Shown: positions 26,165-38,787 of the stretch, one piece after another
How the letters are laid out: every line of letters begins with the position of its first letter
Numbering within the stretch: the stretch's first letter is position 1
From: Paramecium tetraurelia
Lineage: Eukaryota; Ciliophora; Oligohymenophorea; Peniculida; Parameciidae
Reading direction: 5' to 3'
DNA: 64,000 bases
Assembly: GCF_000165425.1 (NCBI RefSeq)
Contig: NW_001799100.1
Span: forward strand, 372,001 to 436,000
The notes under the pieces: generated by a model
What the model saw: the letters and a program-made list of their open reading frames with translations, nothing else
Told to the model about the DNA's origin: nothing
Database searches by the model: none
Program-made: the position numbers and the translations under genes

Positions 26165-26254
26165 TTTTATTTTATGTTAAATTTATATAATCGAACAAAA
26201 ATAATTTAAAAGATGTTTTTAAGTATATATATCATAATAATACTGATTATTTTT

Positions 26255-26932
26255 TCAACTAATCAAACAGCATTTTTAATTTTCAGAATCAAATTTATTG
26301 AAATTATGCTCTTTCCAACAATCTACTAATATTATATTATGTATTTTATTTCCCTTGACAATCTCATCGATGAATGTAACTTAATGCATTTTATACCCTT
26401 TCAATATAGGATGACCCTTTTTATCAATTCTGATTCCTTCACTTAACTTCTTTGAACTCAATCTTGTTCTTGAAACCTATGGCACTTCCATTTTACAATA
26501 ATTTTTAAATTAAACATATTTAAGATTATTTCAAAGTGATTCATTTTGTATCTTAGCGAAGTTTGAGATTCTAATTATAAATGAAAGCTATCATTTAATT
26601 ATATGATTCTTGGTTCTTGCTAAGTTTCAACATTCTGAGCACCACCATTAAATAAATGGAAACATTATAAAATTATAATAACAATTAATATATTCTGTCT
26701 TCTCTACTTACTATTTTTGGATTCATCATTTGTTAGCGCTTTATTAAATAAAATTAGCTATTTTATTTTAATTGCATAAACATTTTTTAAACCGTCTGAT
26801 CTTTTTTAATGAATTATAATAAGATTTAATGTAGTTCTTGATTTAAGATTTCTTTCAATTTCTGAGATTAGGTAAAATTTCTTTGCTCGTTTTAACTCAT
26901 TGACTTACTATTTTTTATTGAGTAGACGTCAT
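26255..26932 (-). CDS. small protein ending in a CaaX box; 5' exons uncertain
   Basis: The 3' part is secure: frame 26257-26491 up to TGA 26255-26257 reads VSRTRLSSKKLSEGIRIDKK, then KMHQVTFIDEI and ends QKCCLIS. The last four residues, Cys-Leu-Ile-Ser, form a CaaX box with a second Cys just before it, predicting prenylation and possibly palmitoylation. An ATG at 26489-26491 could start a 78-residue protein. Alternatively a 20-nt intron joins it to coding-like sequence upstream (NGGAQNVETQQEPRIIQLND) that goes back, through further short introns I could not resolve, to an ATG at 26930-26932 (MTSTQQKI). The basic core followed by (H/Q)VTFIDE resembles small paralogous ciliate proteins of unknown role. 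Confidence 0.55.
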
Positions 26933-27507
26933 ATTTTTACTCAAATGAGAAAAGGAATTATAGAATCGGATTATATTCAGATATTTATATTTTCTAAGAA
27001 TTCCTATAAGGAGGAATAATTCTGTATTACCAACTTAATTTCTTTCAAAAAGAATTAAACATCTAAACAAGAGTCGATAAAGGATTAATTTCATATCTTA
27101 CCTACTCTTGAGTATTGTTATAAATTAAAGATACTAACCATTCTAATATGTATAGGTTTATTTTAGAATAAGATATGGTAATCCGATTAATTGACAAAGA
27201 GTTATTTTTTGCAATTGGATTTAATGCCTAAAAGATAATTTAATAATTATATATTATACTTATAATTATATGTATAATATTATTCTTATCAATTTTATAT
27301 CATAAATGAACTTAACATAGAGTATTTTTAAGAGATCTAACCTATAAAAAGAGAATATTGATTTTTAACTATGACTATCCAAAATTTGAAAGTAGAGCAC
27401 TTAAATTACGGAAACAAATGTTATAGATTACAGAATGTTTAATAAATATTAAAAAATAAAAATAAATAGATCATTAATATTGTTTGTAAAATCATTTTTT
27501 TTAAGAA
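26933..27507. other. 575-bp intergenic region
   Basis: Divergent spacer between the CaaX-type gene and the MIR-domain gene, AT-rich, with no gene, repeat or RNA that I recognise. Confidence 0.35.
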
Positions 27508-28667
27508 ATGGATTAATAAGCGAAGATTTTATAAGGAAGATTGATTTAAATAAGACACGTGGCTACAAAATAATATTTGAAAGGAACAATTCATTTAGTA
27601 ATTGAAAAAACTATGTTTAAAAAAAAAGAACTAGATTAATACTATTTGGGAACCACTCCTAAAGAGGATGACTTCTACACTTACTTTATTCTTCAAAAAT
27701 ATTAACCCACTGAAAATGATTTAAGATTAGGGGATGTTGTGGCGATACAAAATTATGGATAGCAATAGTTTGTTAATTTAAATGCATAAAAGAAATCAGA
27801 AGTCACCCAATAATGTTATGCTTATTTAGATGAAGAAAAACATTATTTTGTGATTAGACCAGAAAAAGATATATTTTTGAATAATTAAAACGCTATAGAT
27901 AATTCCATTGATAAAAAATATGTTAGAATTACATCTATTGATAATGGATATAGTTTGCATTCCCATCTTAGAACTTATAAAACTGAAAGTGTGTCACAAT
28001 ATAATGAAGTGACAGGATATAAAAATTGCGATGAAAACGATTTATGGGAACTTCTACCTGTTCATGAAAACTTAACAAAGGGTTTTTAACCCCAAGCTTA
28101 AACTTTGGAACCAATTCAAATAAACTATGGGAGCACAATCATAATTAGAAACTTTTGGACTGGTTGGACTTTGCATTCTCATAAAACATGTTATAAATCA
28201 ACAAAGGCTTAGGAAATCTCTCTCTACAGTTATCCAAGAGATGGTACTATCTATGTATTAATGTAGAAAATGATTTTTGGATAATTTAAAAACTCAACCA
28301 AGAAGACAAAGCTGATAGAGCATTAAGAAAAAATCATGAAATTTGGATTCAACATAATATAACTAAAAGGTTTCTTTCATGTGCTAATGTTTTATCATAC
28401 TCACAATCAGGATATTAAGCGTGTGGATTGGAAGGTAAACCTATGACAGGCTTACTGTTACAAGGTATAAATATTTTAATATATTAAGAATTTGAAAATT
28501 CCCCATTACGAATGAATTAACCATTTGTAATTAAGCATCTTACAAAAGACCTGTACTTATCATAATCGAAGTTTTAAACAGAGAGCAAAATTGGATCTCA
28601 ATAAGAGGCTGTTTTTGTTGAATAATTTAATGGTCTCTGTTTATGGATAATAGAATTATAAAAGTGA
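27508..28667 (+). CDS. MIR-domain protein, 370 aa
   Basis: ATG 27508 to TGA 28665-28667. Introns of 23 nt (GTACTATCTATG...GTAG near 28240) and 24 nt (near 28464) leave 371 codons. Repeated beta-trefoil units carry the MIR signature: YVRITSIDNGYSLHSHLRTY with NDLWELLPV, then STIIIRNFWTGWTLHSHKTC with ENDFWIIQKL, then KNHEIWIQHNITKRFLSCAN. MIR domains occur in protein O-mannosyltransferases, IP3 and ryanodine receptors and SDF2-type ER proteins. Here there is no membrane segment and no obvious signal peptide or ER-retention tail, so it is probably a free-standing trefoil protein. The partner is unknown. Confidence 0.85.
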
Positions 28668-28740
28668 ATTATTTGATAAAGGTTGTAATTTAGTAAAATT
28701 TATATTATATTTAAGTGCATAATAGATTTCTTATTAATTC

Positions 28741-29576
28741 TCATTTATTTTTACATAATTATTCTTAAACATATTCAGAAAGGTCTTCGTATATATACAT
28801 AAATTCAATGTTCAAAAAGAGAGCCCCAAGAATGTAATCATCTTTCTAAAGACTATGTCTCTGTTAATATTATAAATAGAATATACCTTTTTATCAAAAA
28901 TCTGCTTAATGCCGTTAATGATATAAATTGAATAGAGAAATATCACTAAAGATATTAAAAATATCTATATTTCTTATATCTCTAAATAGTAATAGAATAT
29001 TAAAAGTAAAGTTAAACAAAGAATAAAGGAAAATATAATGTTTTTCTAATGTGAAAAATTGTCATAAGTAGTCCAAGAAAGTACTGTTAATGCTGTAAAG
29101 ATAAAAAAAGTCATTAATATTGCCTTGGATATTAAGTCATCTAATAAATTATATAAAATCTATTACGTGGAATTTTATCATCTGACACAGCAACAAAGAA
29201 AATTAATTCTGAGATTAAAAAACCAGAGGTTAACATATGGATGATTAATAAAATATAATTGTTAGGAGCTTTTCTTGCAAATCTCTATTTACAAAGAAGG
29301 AAGCACAATAAGGAAAAGCCAAATATGGCAATAATTGCAAATATCAAATATTCCAGCTGTTTTATTTCTTATTAGTCTCGGAAAGAAATTTATAATAATG
29401 ATAAAGTTCCAGAAATTAATATTTAGATGTTGATGATTAAATATACCTAGAATTAGCTAAAAATGTACTTTTTTTATGAATTTCAATCTAGTTTGCAATG
29501 AGGAGTCTATTTCAGAAGTCTCTCCATAATTATAGCTACAATGGAGAATTGGTTGTTCTTCTTCATCTAATTGCAT
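28741..29576 (-). CDS. TMBIM / Bax-inhibitor-1-like seven-TM protein, 253 aa
   Basis: ATG 29574-29576 (MQLDEEEQPIL) to TGA 28741-28743. Introns of 22, 26 and 26 nt give 254 codons. After a short acidic cytosolic lead comes the family entry motif (FIKKVYLIINIQILI) and a chain of hydrophobic helices: LEYLIFAIIAIFGFSLLCFL, NNYILLIIHMLTSGFLISEL, ILMTFFIFTALTVLSW, IIFSFILCLTLLLIFYYY, FLISLVIFLYSIYIING. It ends with the conserved DDYILGALFLNIEF motif and a cytosolic tail. TMBIM proteins are Golgi or ER calcium-leak channels or regulators that protect against cell death. The length is typical. It converges with the MIR gene, 73 bp away. Confidence 0.85.
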
Positions 29577-29975
29577 TGAGAAGAAATTCTAATAATAATA
29601 AAAAATATAAATTGATTTATTGTCCAATCTATTATAATTAATACACTATTTATAGTTACTATGTAGAATCAATATGATTTGTTATTGAGTTTCTGACAAT
29701 AAAGACATTATTCGATTTAATTTATTGTCCTGAACAATAGCCTATCTGCATTATTTTGATATCAAATTTTAATCAACATTCCATGATGTCAATTTGTGGG
29801 ACTTTCCAACTGGATCAAAAGACTGAGACGAATTTTATAATTCAAAGTCGACAAAATTAATCAAATTTCATGAACACTTTTATTTAACTCTAGTTTTATA
29901 GTTAAGCAATCATAGAAAAATAAGTAATGTATTTAATAAATACTCGAAATTTCATAATTATTAATAACAAATCAA
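29577..29975. other. 399-bp divergent intergenic region
   Basis: AT-rich spacer between the TMBIM-like and CK1-like genes. Nothing else was seen. Confidence 0.35.
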
Positions 29976-31423
29976 ATGAATGATGGGGATAATAGCAGGA
30001 TGATTCAGAAAAAATTAAATCCAGGAACAGTTATTGCAGGCAAATATAAATTATTGGAGAAAATTGGAGCAGGATCTTTTGGGATGGTCTTTAAAACTTA
30101 AAACTTAAAAAATGGGGAATTGATTGCAACTAAGTTTGAAAAAAGGGATGAGAGTTAAAAAGGTGTAAGTTTACTCATTAGAGAAATCAAAGTATTGTAG
30201 GATGTAAAAGGATTAAAGGGTATTACTTTTGAAATTACGAAGGCTTTCCATAATTAAAATTCTATGGCAGAGACGACCATTACAACTTCTTTATGGAATC
30301 CTATTTAGGAATGAACTTAGAATAGCTAATGAGAAAATGTGGTGGGAAATTTACCCAAAATACAGTGTTGAAGATTGGTCTCCAATTGTTAGAAAGAGTT
30401 TAGGGTATTAAAATAAAAAACAATAGCATTTCACGAAAAAAACCTAATTCATAGGGACATCAAACCAGAAAATTTCACAATTGGTCGGCAAGATTGTTGT
30501 CAAATTTACGTTATTGATTTCGGATTATCTAAGTATTATCGAGATAGTAATGGGAAGCACATTCCATTTGTCAGCAACAAAGGATTGATTGGTACAGCCA
30601 GATATGCTAGCGTGAATGCTTTAATAGGTTATATATACAATAGATATAGCTATTAGGAAATGAGTAATCCAGAAGAGATGATATTGAATCACTAGTGTAC
30701 GTGCTCATTTATTTCTATCTGGGGGAATTGCCTTGGTAAAATATACAGGTAGTAAACAAAGAAGATAAATATAAGAAAATCTTATAAATGAAATAGAACA
30801 ATTCCTTGGACAAGTTAAATGACTTGCTCCCAAAAGTATACATCATATAATTTATTAAGTCTCTAGTAAAAATGTTAAAAATATCAAAATCATACGAATT
30901 CCAATAGACTCCAGATTATATAGGCTTAAAAAAACTTTTATAAGATGATTTAACTACTGATACTAAATTTGATTGGGAGAAAATACAAGGACTCTTTTCA
31001 GATAAAGAGAGCTTGAGTGTGTCTATTGATGTTTAATCAAACTCAAATTAATTTGATGATTTGATTGATATCTAACCTGGTTTGCAGAATTCAATGTGTA
31101 AAGTGCCATAATAAGAAACCAAATTTATAAATGGTAGATTAGATAATAGTCGGAAAAACATTATTTATTTGGAAGTTCCAAAGAGAAATTCTATAATAAT
31201 TGAGGGAGCTTCTAGTCCAGTTGGAACGATAGCTTCCTTCAATACTTCAAAAATGAATCACTACGAGGGATCAAATAGAAATCTTGCTTCTTACAAATAA
31301 TTTATTGATGTTTAAGTCTAATCCTTAGAAAATGAATATGATGATGATTATATACCAAATTAAGACGATTAGCCTTGTCTATTTGTTAGAAATTTGGTAA
31401 TAGGCTCTAAGGTCCATCATTGA
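29976..31423 (+). CDS. casein kinase 1 family protein kinase, 457 aa
   Basis: ATG 29976 to TGA 31421-31423. Introns of 23, 22 and 29 nt give 458 codons. CK1 features: [11 protein letters not shown] Gly loop, ATKFEKRDE lysine, [50 protein letters not shown] (CK1 has this in place of APE), and [20 protein letters not shown]. The catalytic domain ends near residue 300. The remaining roughly 150 residues are a Ser/Asp/Asn-rich tail without domains, ending VHH. CK1 kinases act on acidic or pre-phosphorylated sites in many pathways; the family is strongly expanded in ciliates, so the specific role cannot be told. Confidence 0.93.
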
Positions 31424-31469
31424 TTTTTGTTAATTGATTGCCATTTATTTTTATTTATTTATACAAAAA

Positions 31470-32151
31470 ATGGACAAGGATCTCTTCATTTAGAAATATG
31501 GGGAAAACAGTTCAATAAAATAAGCATTTCTCAGAAAAGCATATCAGAATTATTTCATGCTGAAATCAAGTATTAATAAGGATAAAAACAAAAAGAGTAA
31601 CAAAAGTGTCGATTCATCTTAATATTCATCAACCAAAATCAAAACAAATCAAAGTAAATGTTCTTTTGTTGAATCATCAAGTAATAAGGACAACATGTAT
31701 TACTTACTTAACTAATTTTAGATCCTAAATGACAGAGTTTCATTATAACAAATTAAAGAGCAAATGGTTAATGGATGACAAATAGAATGAAGTCTTAATA
31801 TCGATAATGTAAAGGAAGAGGAAATAATTGGAGTTGGAAGAGAAATAAAGAGAACTGGAAATCTCTAAAATTTAATAAGCTATTTAATTAAGAGAGAATT
31901 TGGAAACTGATAGAAAACGACAATTTTATAAAGAATCTGAATTGTTTCGAAATCAATAAAGTGAAAGGAAATACTTAGAACAAGAGAAACTTAAATCTAA
32001 AGAGCAAGAATATTTATTATTAGCAAAAAGAATGGCGAAAAATGAAGAACTTGCTAAATTAGAAGAACAAATTGTTCATAGATAGAAATGCAAATTACAA
32101 TTTTAAATGTTGGAACAGCAAAGAAAAACCAATTCCTTTTTACTCTCTTGA
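31470..32151 (+). CDS. coiled-coil protein, 218 aa
   Basis: ATG 31470 (MDKDLFIQKYGENSSIKQAF) to TGA 32149-32151. One 25-nt intron (GTATTACTTACTTAAC...TTTTAG) leaves 219 codons. The first 75 residues are basic and Ser/Lys-rich. From about residue 85 to 205 the protein is a nearly continuous coiled coil of E, K, R, Q and L (RKRKQLELEEKQRELEISKI). It lies 47 bp after the CK1 gene on the same strand. No known domain. Confidence 0.7.
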
Positions 32152-32288
32152 TTTTTGATTAAAGTCTATTCATGTTAAAACTACCAAATTATAAAACATT
32201 TAAATCTCAATTCTCAAAATAGAATTATATTTGAATCTTTAAATATACTTATAAGTTTGTAATTAGATTCTTTTGACTTTGAGTTATA

Positions 32289-32854
32289 TCATTTTGGAAA
32301 TGCACTAAATATTCTTCTGGTTGGTTGAAATGGCTTCATTGGAACTAGTTTTTCACCTATATCAAAGGCTAATGAATTCTTCTTCGGAGTTAATGCATCA
32401 TCCTTTGGACTATGAGGCACTAATTATATCATGTTCAGCTTATTCGGTTGAGATGAGAATGGTCTCCAAACTTTCTCTTTAACAGAAGGAGGACGAGGAA
32501 ATGGCTCTGTGTCTAATGGTGTAGCACTCATTAAACGAGAATGAGTGTAAGTTGGTAACCATGCACTTTGAATTCGTTCTAAACCTGATTTTGGTTATTT
32601 GGGCAAGAGAAAGTCACTTTTCTAGAAAAACTAACAGATTCCTTTTCCTGGTTAAAATTATTAAGGATGTTTAGCTAGACCATCAGTCTATCCAAATAAT
32701 AGTAAATTGCATTATTTACAAGTTTTTTTTTGTCTTATTTGATCTCTGCTATTTTTTATTTCTTTAGTTAAAACATTTCTTACTTTTTCTTTTTTTTCCT
32801 TTCATCTACTTATTTCTATAGAATTTCAAATATTTCATTCTTTGTTTCCTACAT
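32289..32854 (-). CDS. small hypothetical protein with N-terminal coiled coil, 177 aa
   Basis: ATG 32852-32854 (MQETKNEIFEILQKQVDE) to TGA 32289-32291 (ending RRIFSAFPK). A 32-nt intron (GTAAATAATGCAATTTAC...GGATAG) joins the coiled coil to a Pro- and aromatic-rich segment, leaving 178 codons. The second part (GKGICQFFQKSDFLLPK, LPTYTHSRLMSATPLD, KVWRPFSSQPNKL) is rich in Pro, Trp, Arg and Lys without repeats. That composition recalls small axoneme-associated proteins, but this is only an impression. Convergent with the coiled-coil gene to the left. Confidence 0.6.
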
Positions 32855-33073
32855 AAATCGCTGCTTAATAAATTATAAATAATTTAATAATGCTTTTGAT
32901 TAAAAATTAATTAATTTTTATCAGTTTAGGCTGTTATATAATTACTTTTAATCTATAACAAATTAAGAGTTGTATCTATAGAAGGTTAGCTCCATTTAAA
33001 TTTTGTATGATGAAAATGATCCTCTCTTTATTTGAAAATGCTTATTAAGAATTTAAATTATTATTTTTTATAA

Positions 33074-34447
<1,374 letters not shown>

Positions 34448-34968
34448 TTATCATAATTAGTTTATAGTTTTATTGGCATAATGTAGTATTTTTTTGTGAT
34501 CATTTAACTAACTAGCATAAATCTATAATTCTGATTATACATCCTCTTCTATAAAAATTAAGGATTCAATATTAGGAATTAAAACATAGATATCTCATTT
34601 GAATTTAAATTTTAAAAGTAATATTTTATTGTAATATTATTATGTTTTTTGGATAATGAGGCAATTTGTATGAATTGCGAGAAAAAGTTGTTATTTATAA
34701 AGCCTTTCAAATCATTAATAAAGGATACTTATTTCTTTTTTAGCAATCGTATTTGCAAAATATTATTCCAAGTTAAATCAAATTTTTGAATTTTCTCCTA
34801 AACTAAATAATGTCATTACTCTCAGCCATTTCAAATTTCATAGTATATATTATATATGTAGTTTATAATCAGTTGAATTCTAATTTAGTAGCACTAATAA
34901 ATAAATGCATTTATAATTGCTGAGTTAATTAATCTCATTAATTCAATTATTAATTAAATTAATAAAAT
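34448..34968. other. 521-bp intergenic region
   Basis: AT-rich gap between the CDPK-like gene and the TBC gene on the same strand. It ends in an overlapping run of TTAATTAA-like palindromes just before the TBC start, which may be promoter sequence. No gene was seen. Confidence 0.35.
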
Positions 34969-36516
34969 ATGAATAAAAAATATACTTCTTCTAACTTAAA
35001 TCCAAAAATTCTTGAGGACAGAGATGATATAAATTTTGGAACGTCCTTCATTGATGTTATTCTGGATTAAAATACTTTTAATGATTTAACTTCATTCCTT
35101 GATACAGGATCACTAATTAATTTTCAACTAAGTTCTAAAGTATTTAAAATTAGAAGATGGAAAAAGTATTTTAAGAAGGTAATTTTTCAAAGACTACTTT
35201 AACCATTAGATCATAAATTAATCTCCTAATTTATTATTGATTAAAAATGCTAACAATTTATGTATTGGGACTCCGTCATTGACTTTAAACGCTTAAATCT
35301 ACAATACTCACATTAATATAAATACTATTCTTGTTAACAATCTAATGAAGCAGCAAATATACAGAAGGATATTGATAGAACATTTTCATAACATCAATAT
35401 TTTAAATAAATTCATAATAGATAAAGACTCTAAAGAATACTAATAGCATTATCTAAAATCTATGAGGAATTAGGCTATATTCAAGGGTTGAATTAAATAG
35501 CAGGTTGCTTTCTGATTAGTGGTTTAAGTGAGCAATAAGCCTTCTGGATAATGTATTATATTTTGAAAAAGATGAAATATGCAACAATATTTCTTGAATA
35601 ATTTAGTTAATTAAAATTCTTGAATTTTGTTGTGGCAGTATTTTTAAAAAATTATGTTCCAAATCTGTCTGCATAGTTTGTAAATATAAATTAATAATTA
35701 AGTTATTAAACAAAATTGACATCGGAATTATAACAACGAGATGGTTTCTTGTAATCTTCGGTTATGATTTGCCTTAAAAATTAGTATAAATTCATGATGT
35801 ATATAGTTATTATAAGTATGGAATTTGTTTTTGTAAAAAGGAATTAAGATTTTAATCAAAATTTCAATATCAATCTTTAAATTAGTATCAGATTTTGAAA
35901 ACATTGAAGATTTGTATGAGATGTTAAAGGATGACTTATTTGACCTATTAGATTCAAATGAATAATATTAAATCAAATTGATTGAGTACTTTAAAAGTTT
36001 CAAAATTACTAATCGACTAGTTAATGAATTGAGATCAAAATTCGAAACAAATGATGAATCTCTAACTTTAGTATTTGATTATACTTAGAAAAAACATTAT
36101 TGGAAAAAGGGAGGAGACAGTGCAAGAAGTTTAATCAGTTCCTTTAATGAAATTATTAGCGAGATTCAAGAGGAAAGGGATACCTTCTACTAAAAATCTC
36201 AATCCTTCTTAAATGTTTGTTTCCCAAGATTAATCAATGTGAACTATTTAGTGGCTTCAGAAGGAAAAAAGAGTTTGTCTATTAAAATAGAAAAAAGACC
36301 ATAATTGATAAAGAGATAAATTCTCTCTTAACAATTTTAAATGTCTATACCCTAATCTGCGAATGGAGATTAAGTATGAAATTTAACTATAAGGAATCTA
36401 ATATTTATGCTGACGAAATATAAAGTAAAATGAGTCCTAATGATGACGAAAGTGATGACACTATTGATAGAAATAAATCTCAAGATTATAAAAGATCCCT
36501 AAACAAACATGTTTGA
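34969..36516 (+). CDS. TBC-domain Rab GTPase-activating protein, 493 aa
   Basis: ATG 34969 to TGA 36514-36516. Introns of 23, 23 and 20 nt give 494 codons. The TBC domain spans about residues 55-290. The arginine-finger motif is IQKDIDRTFSQH and the glutamine-finger motif is YIQGLNQIAG, both intact, so GAP activity is expected. The later helices are typical: IITTRWFLVIFGYDLP and VWNLFLQKGIKILIKI. The C-terminal 200 residues are helical and then acidic and disordered (PNDDESDDTIDRNKS). TBC proteins switch off Rab GTPases in vesicle traffic. The Rab target cannot be read from sequence. Confidence 0.9.
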
Positions 36517-37417
36517 ATATATTTAATACTATTAAATTATTAATAATAAACCAGATCAATTATAGTCTTAAATAGTAAATCTATCTTTCTTCTTGATATA
36601 AATTATTTATTAAGAAACTTTATTATTAAATTGATATTGTGATAAGTTGAAATATTTATATGCAAGCATTAAAATTTTGATAGTTTATTACTACAATTCA
36701 TATCTGAAAAATAAAGTATTAATAGCATTTTGAACTTAAAATGATATAATTTATTATATTAATAATAATAACAGTACATTTTAATTGGCAATGTAAGACA
36801 TTCAGAGTAATTAATTTTTTTTTTAATCACTCTAAAAAAATCATCCATGTGATTGTTAAGGTGACAAATATTTAAAAGCTAAAATGATTGAGCAGCAAAT
36901 ATTTAAATTAAGTAAATGATTTGTAATAATGCCTTATTTTTATGCATTCATATTTATTATTCATTCTTTAAACTATAATATGAAGTCAGTTATATAGCTA
37001 AAGAACTAGCCAGTCATAAAAAATTCTTTATTATCTATGGAACATTCAAAGATAAAAATTTGTTCCTCTTAATTGTAAATTTTCTGTTTATTTAGAGGAT
37101 TGAAATAAGAAACAAAAAACTGGAATATAAAATAAGATGAAAAATTTGATATTAAAATGGTATAACTAAGAAAACGAGAAATGAATATATTAAAGTATTA
37201 TAATTTAAACAATCGATTTTTGTATTAACAGAAATTAATTATACTATAATATTTAAAAATTTAGATTACATCCGTTTTTTTAAATTAATGACACACATGC
37301 ATAAGAGAAAGAAATTTGTTTATGAACAAAGTTATTGGAACTTTTATAATTATGATTGCATCCAAGTTCGTGGATGATTTAAAAGGATTTATAATGATAA
37401 ATAGATTTTAAAAACAA
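36517..37417. other. 901-bp gene-free region with one inverted repeat
   Basis: Convergent gap between the TBC gene and the Myb gene, long for this genome. An inverted repeat at about 36804-36833 (arms GAGTAATTAA and TTAATCACTC around a T run) could fold as a hairpin. No frame with coding character was found on either strand. Confidence 0.35.
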
Positions 37418-38383
37418 TCATGGGTTATTTAATTTTTAAATTTTCTTTTGTTTTATTATGACTAATTCTTTCAGTTCTTATGAATCGAATTCCAAAACCT
37501 CAAAATTCTTGTTATCAATATTAAGTTCATTTTGGCTAGTCGACTTATCACATTTATTCAAATCTCTTTTTAATGTTTCGATAACTGAATCAATTAATAA
37601 GATATCCCTTTCATCCTTTGGTACTCTGCCTAATCTCTATCTATTCTCTTCTTATTTTAATAAATTGTAAAATCTATTTTTGATTGTGTTTTCTGTTCTC
37701 CTAAACTTAAATACTTAAGCTGATATGTCTGCCCATCGTTTACCCCTCTTCTTAACTTCTTAAAATAACCTAAGTTCTTCTTCCTTATACCATGGTATAC
37801 TTTTATTAAATTTTAAATTCATACTTAAGTATTTTAGGGTCTAGTTTATTGACCCATCTATCTCTGCATTATTTTCCTAATCGCACATAAGGAGTTTAAC
37901 AGATTTTCATTAATTCTATTGCTATTTCGCACCATTTATTTGGATGTAATGATTGTAATTGCATAAGCGCTTAATCCTCCTAAGGAGTCCAGTTAACTTT
38001 TTTATGTTTTTCATTTAACCACCTATTTCTGCAAGCCTTCCAATTATGAAATTTGAATATTCGAGAGATTTAATCCCATTGTAATGTTGACTATATTTAT
38101 AGAGACTATTTATTACCAAATCTAATGGTCGTGTTTTTGTCTTCAAACAAGTTCCAAGGACTATTATTTTTAAATATTAATCCTAAGTATCTGTCCATAT
38201 ACCTTTATTTGATACTTAATCAGCATCCACTCTGTTCAAGATGTTATCAATTTATTATTAGTCAGGTATGCCATGCATGAATGGAAATGAAGTTGATAAT
38301 AATGCTTGTGTAAATGTTGCGTCTATGTTTTGGAATAGATCATAAATAGCTTTTCTATCAATAGACGTTTTTTTAATCATCAT
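37418..38383 (-). CDS. three-repeat Myb-like DNA-binding protein, 304 aa
   Basis: ATG 38381-38383 (MMIKKTSIDRKAIYDLF) to TGA 37418-37420. Introns of 26 nt (GTAATAAATAGTC...ATATAG) and 25 nt (GTATGAATTTAAAA...AAAAG) leave 305 codons. Three Myb repeats follow one another at about residues 65-225: KGIWTDTQDQYL with WDQISRIF and WKACRNRWLNE; NWTPQEDQALMQLQ with WCEIAIEL and QCRDRWVNKLD; PWYKEEELRLFQEV with WADISAQVF and ENTIKNRFYNLLK. The third repeat keeps the recognition-helix asparagine pattern (T-I-K-N-R-F/W). It is a probable nuclear transcription regulator of c-Myb type. The C-terminal tail is short and charged. Confidence 0.9.
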
Positions 38384-38787
38384 AATACTAATTAGTTTAT
38401 TTAATGTCAAGGATTCTGTCCACTATATTATATATATATAGATAGTATTATTAAATTTTATCAAGTTGTTTTTAAAAAGAGCAGATTAGAAGAAGAATAT
38501 ATCTAGAGAGTCATCTAATTAATAATTTATTTATTAATTTATTGATAAATACATAAATGATGTTAGATTATATTAGGGATTGTAAAATTTTATTGCCTGG
38601 ATCAAACCTTGATTATTCTTGATTTCTTAATTTTAATCCGATTTATGAATTTTTTATCAAAAATTATTGAGATTTATCAAAGTTTATAAATGAAATAGAC
38701 AGAAACATAGCGATTTCGAATGATTTAAATAAATAATCGAAGATTTTCATGATGTGAAAATGTAAATTTAAATAGTATAAATAATAA
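38384..38787. other. 404-bp intergenic region
   Basis: AT-rich spacer between the Myb and TTLL genes (both minus), including a short TA run near 38430. No gene was seen. Confidence 0.3.

Noticed and set aside
36804-36833. Hairpin with a T run as a transcription terminator
   Set aside because: Bacterial-type terminators do not apply to a ciliate nucleus. The repeat has a mismatch and such AT-rich inverted repeats are expected by chance.
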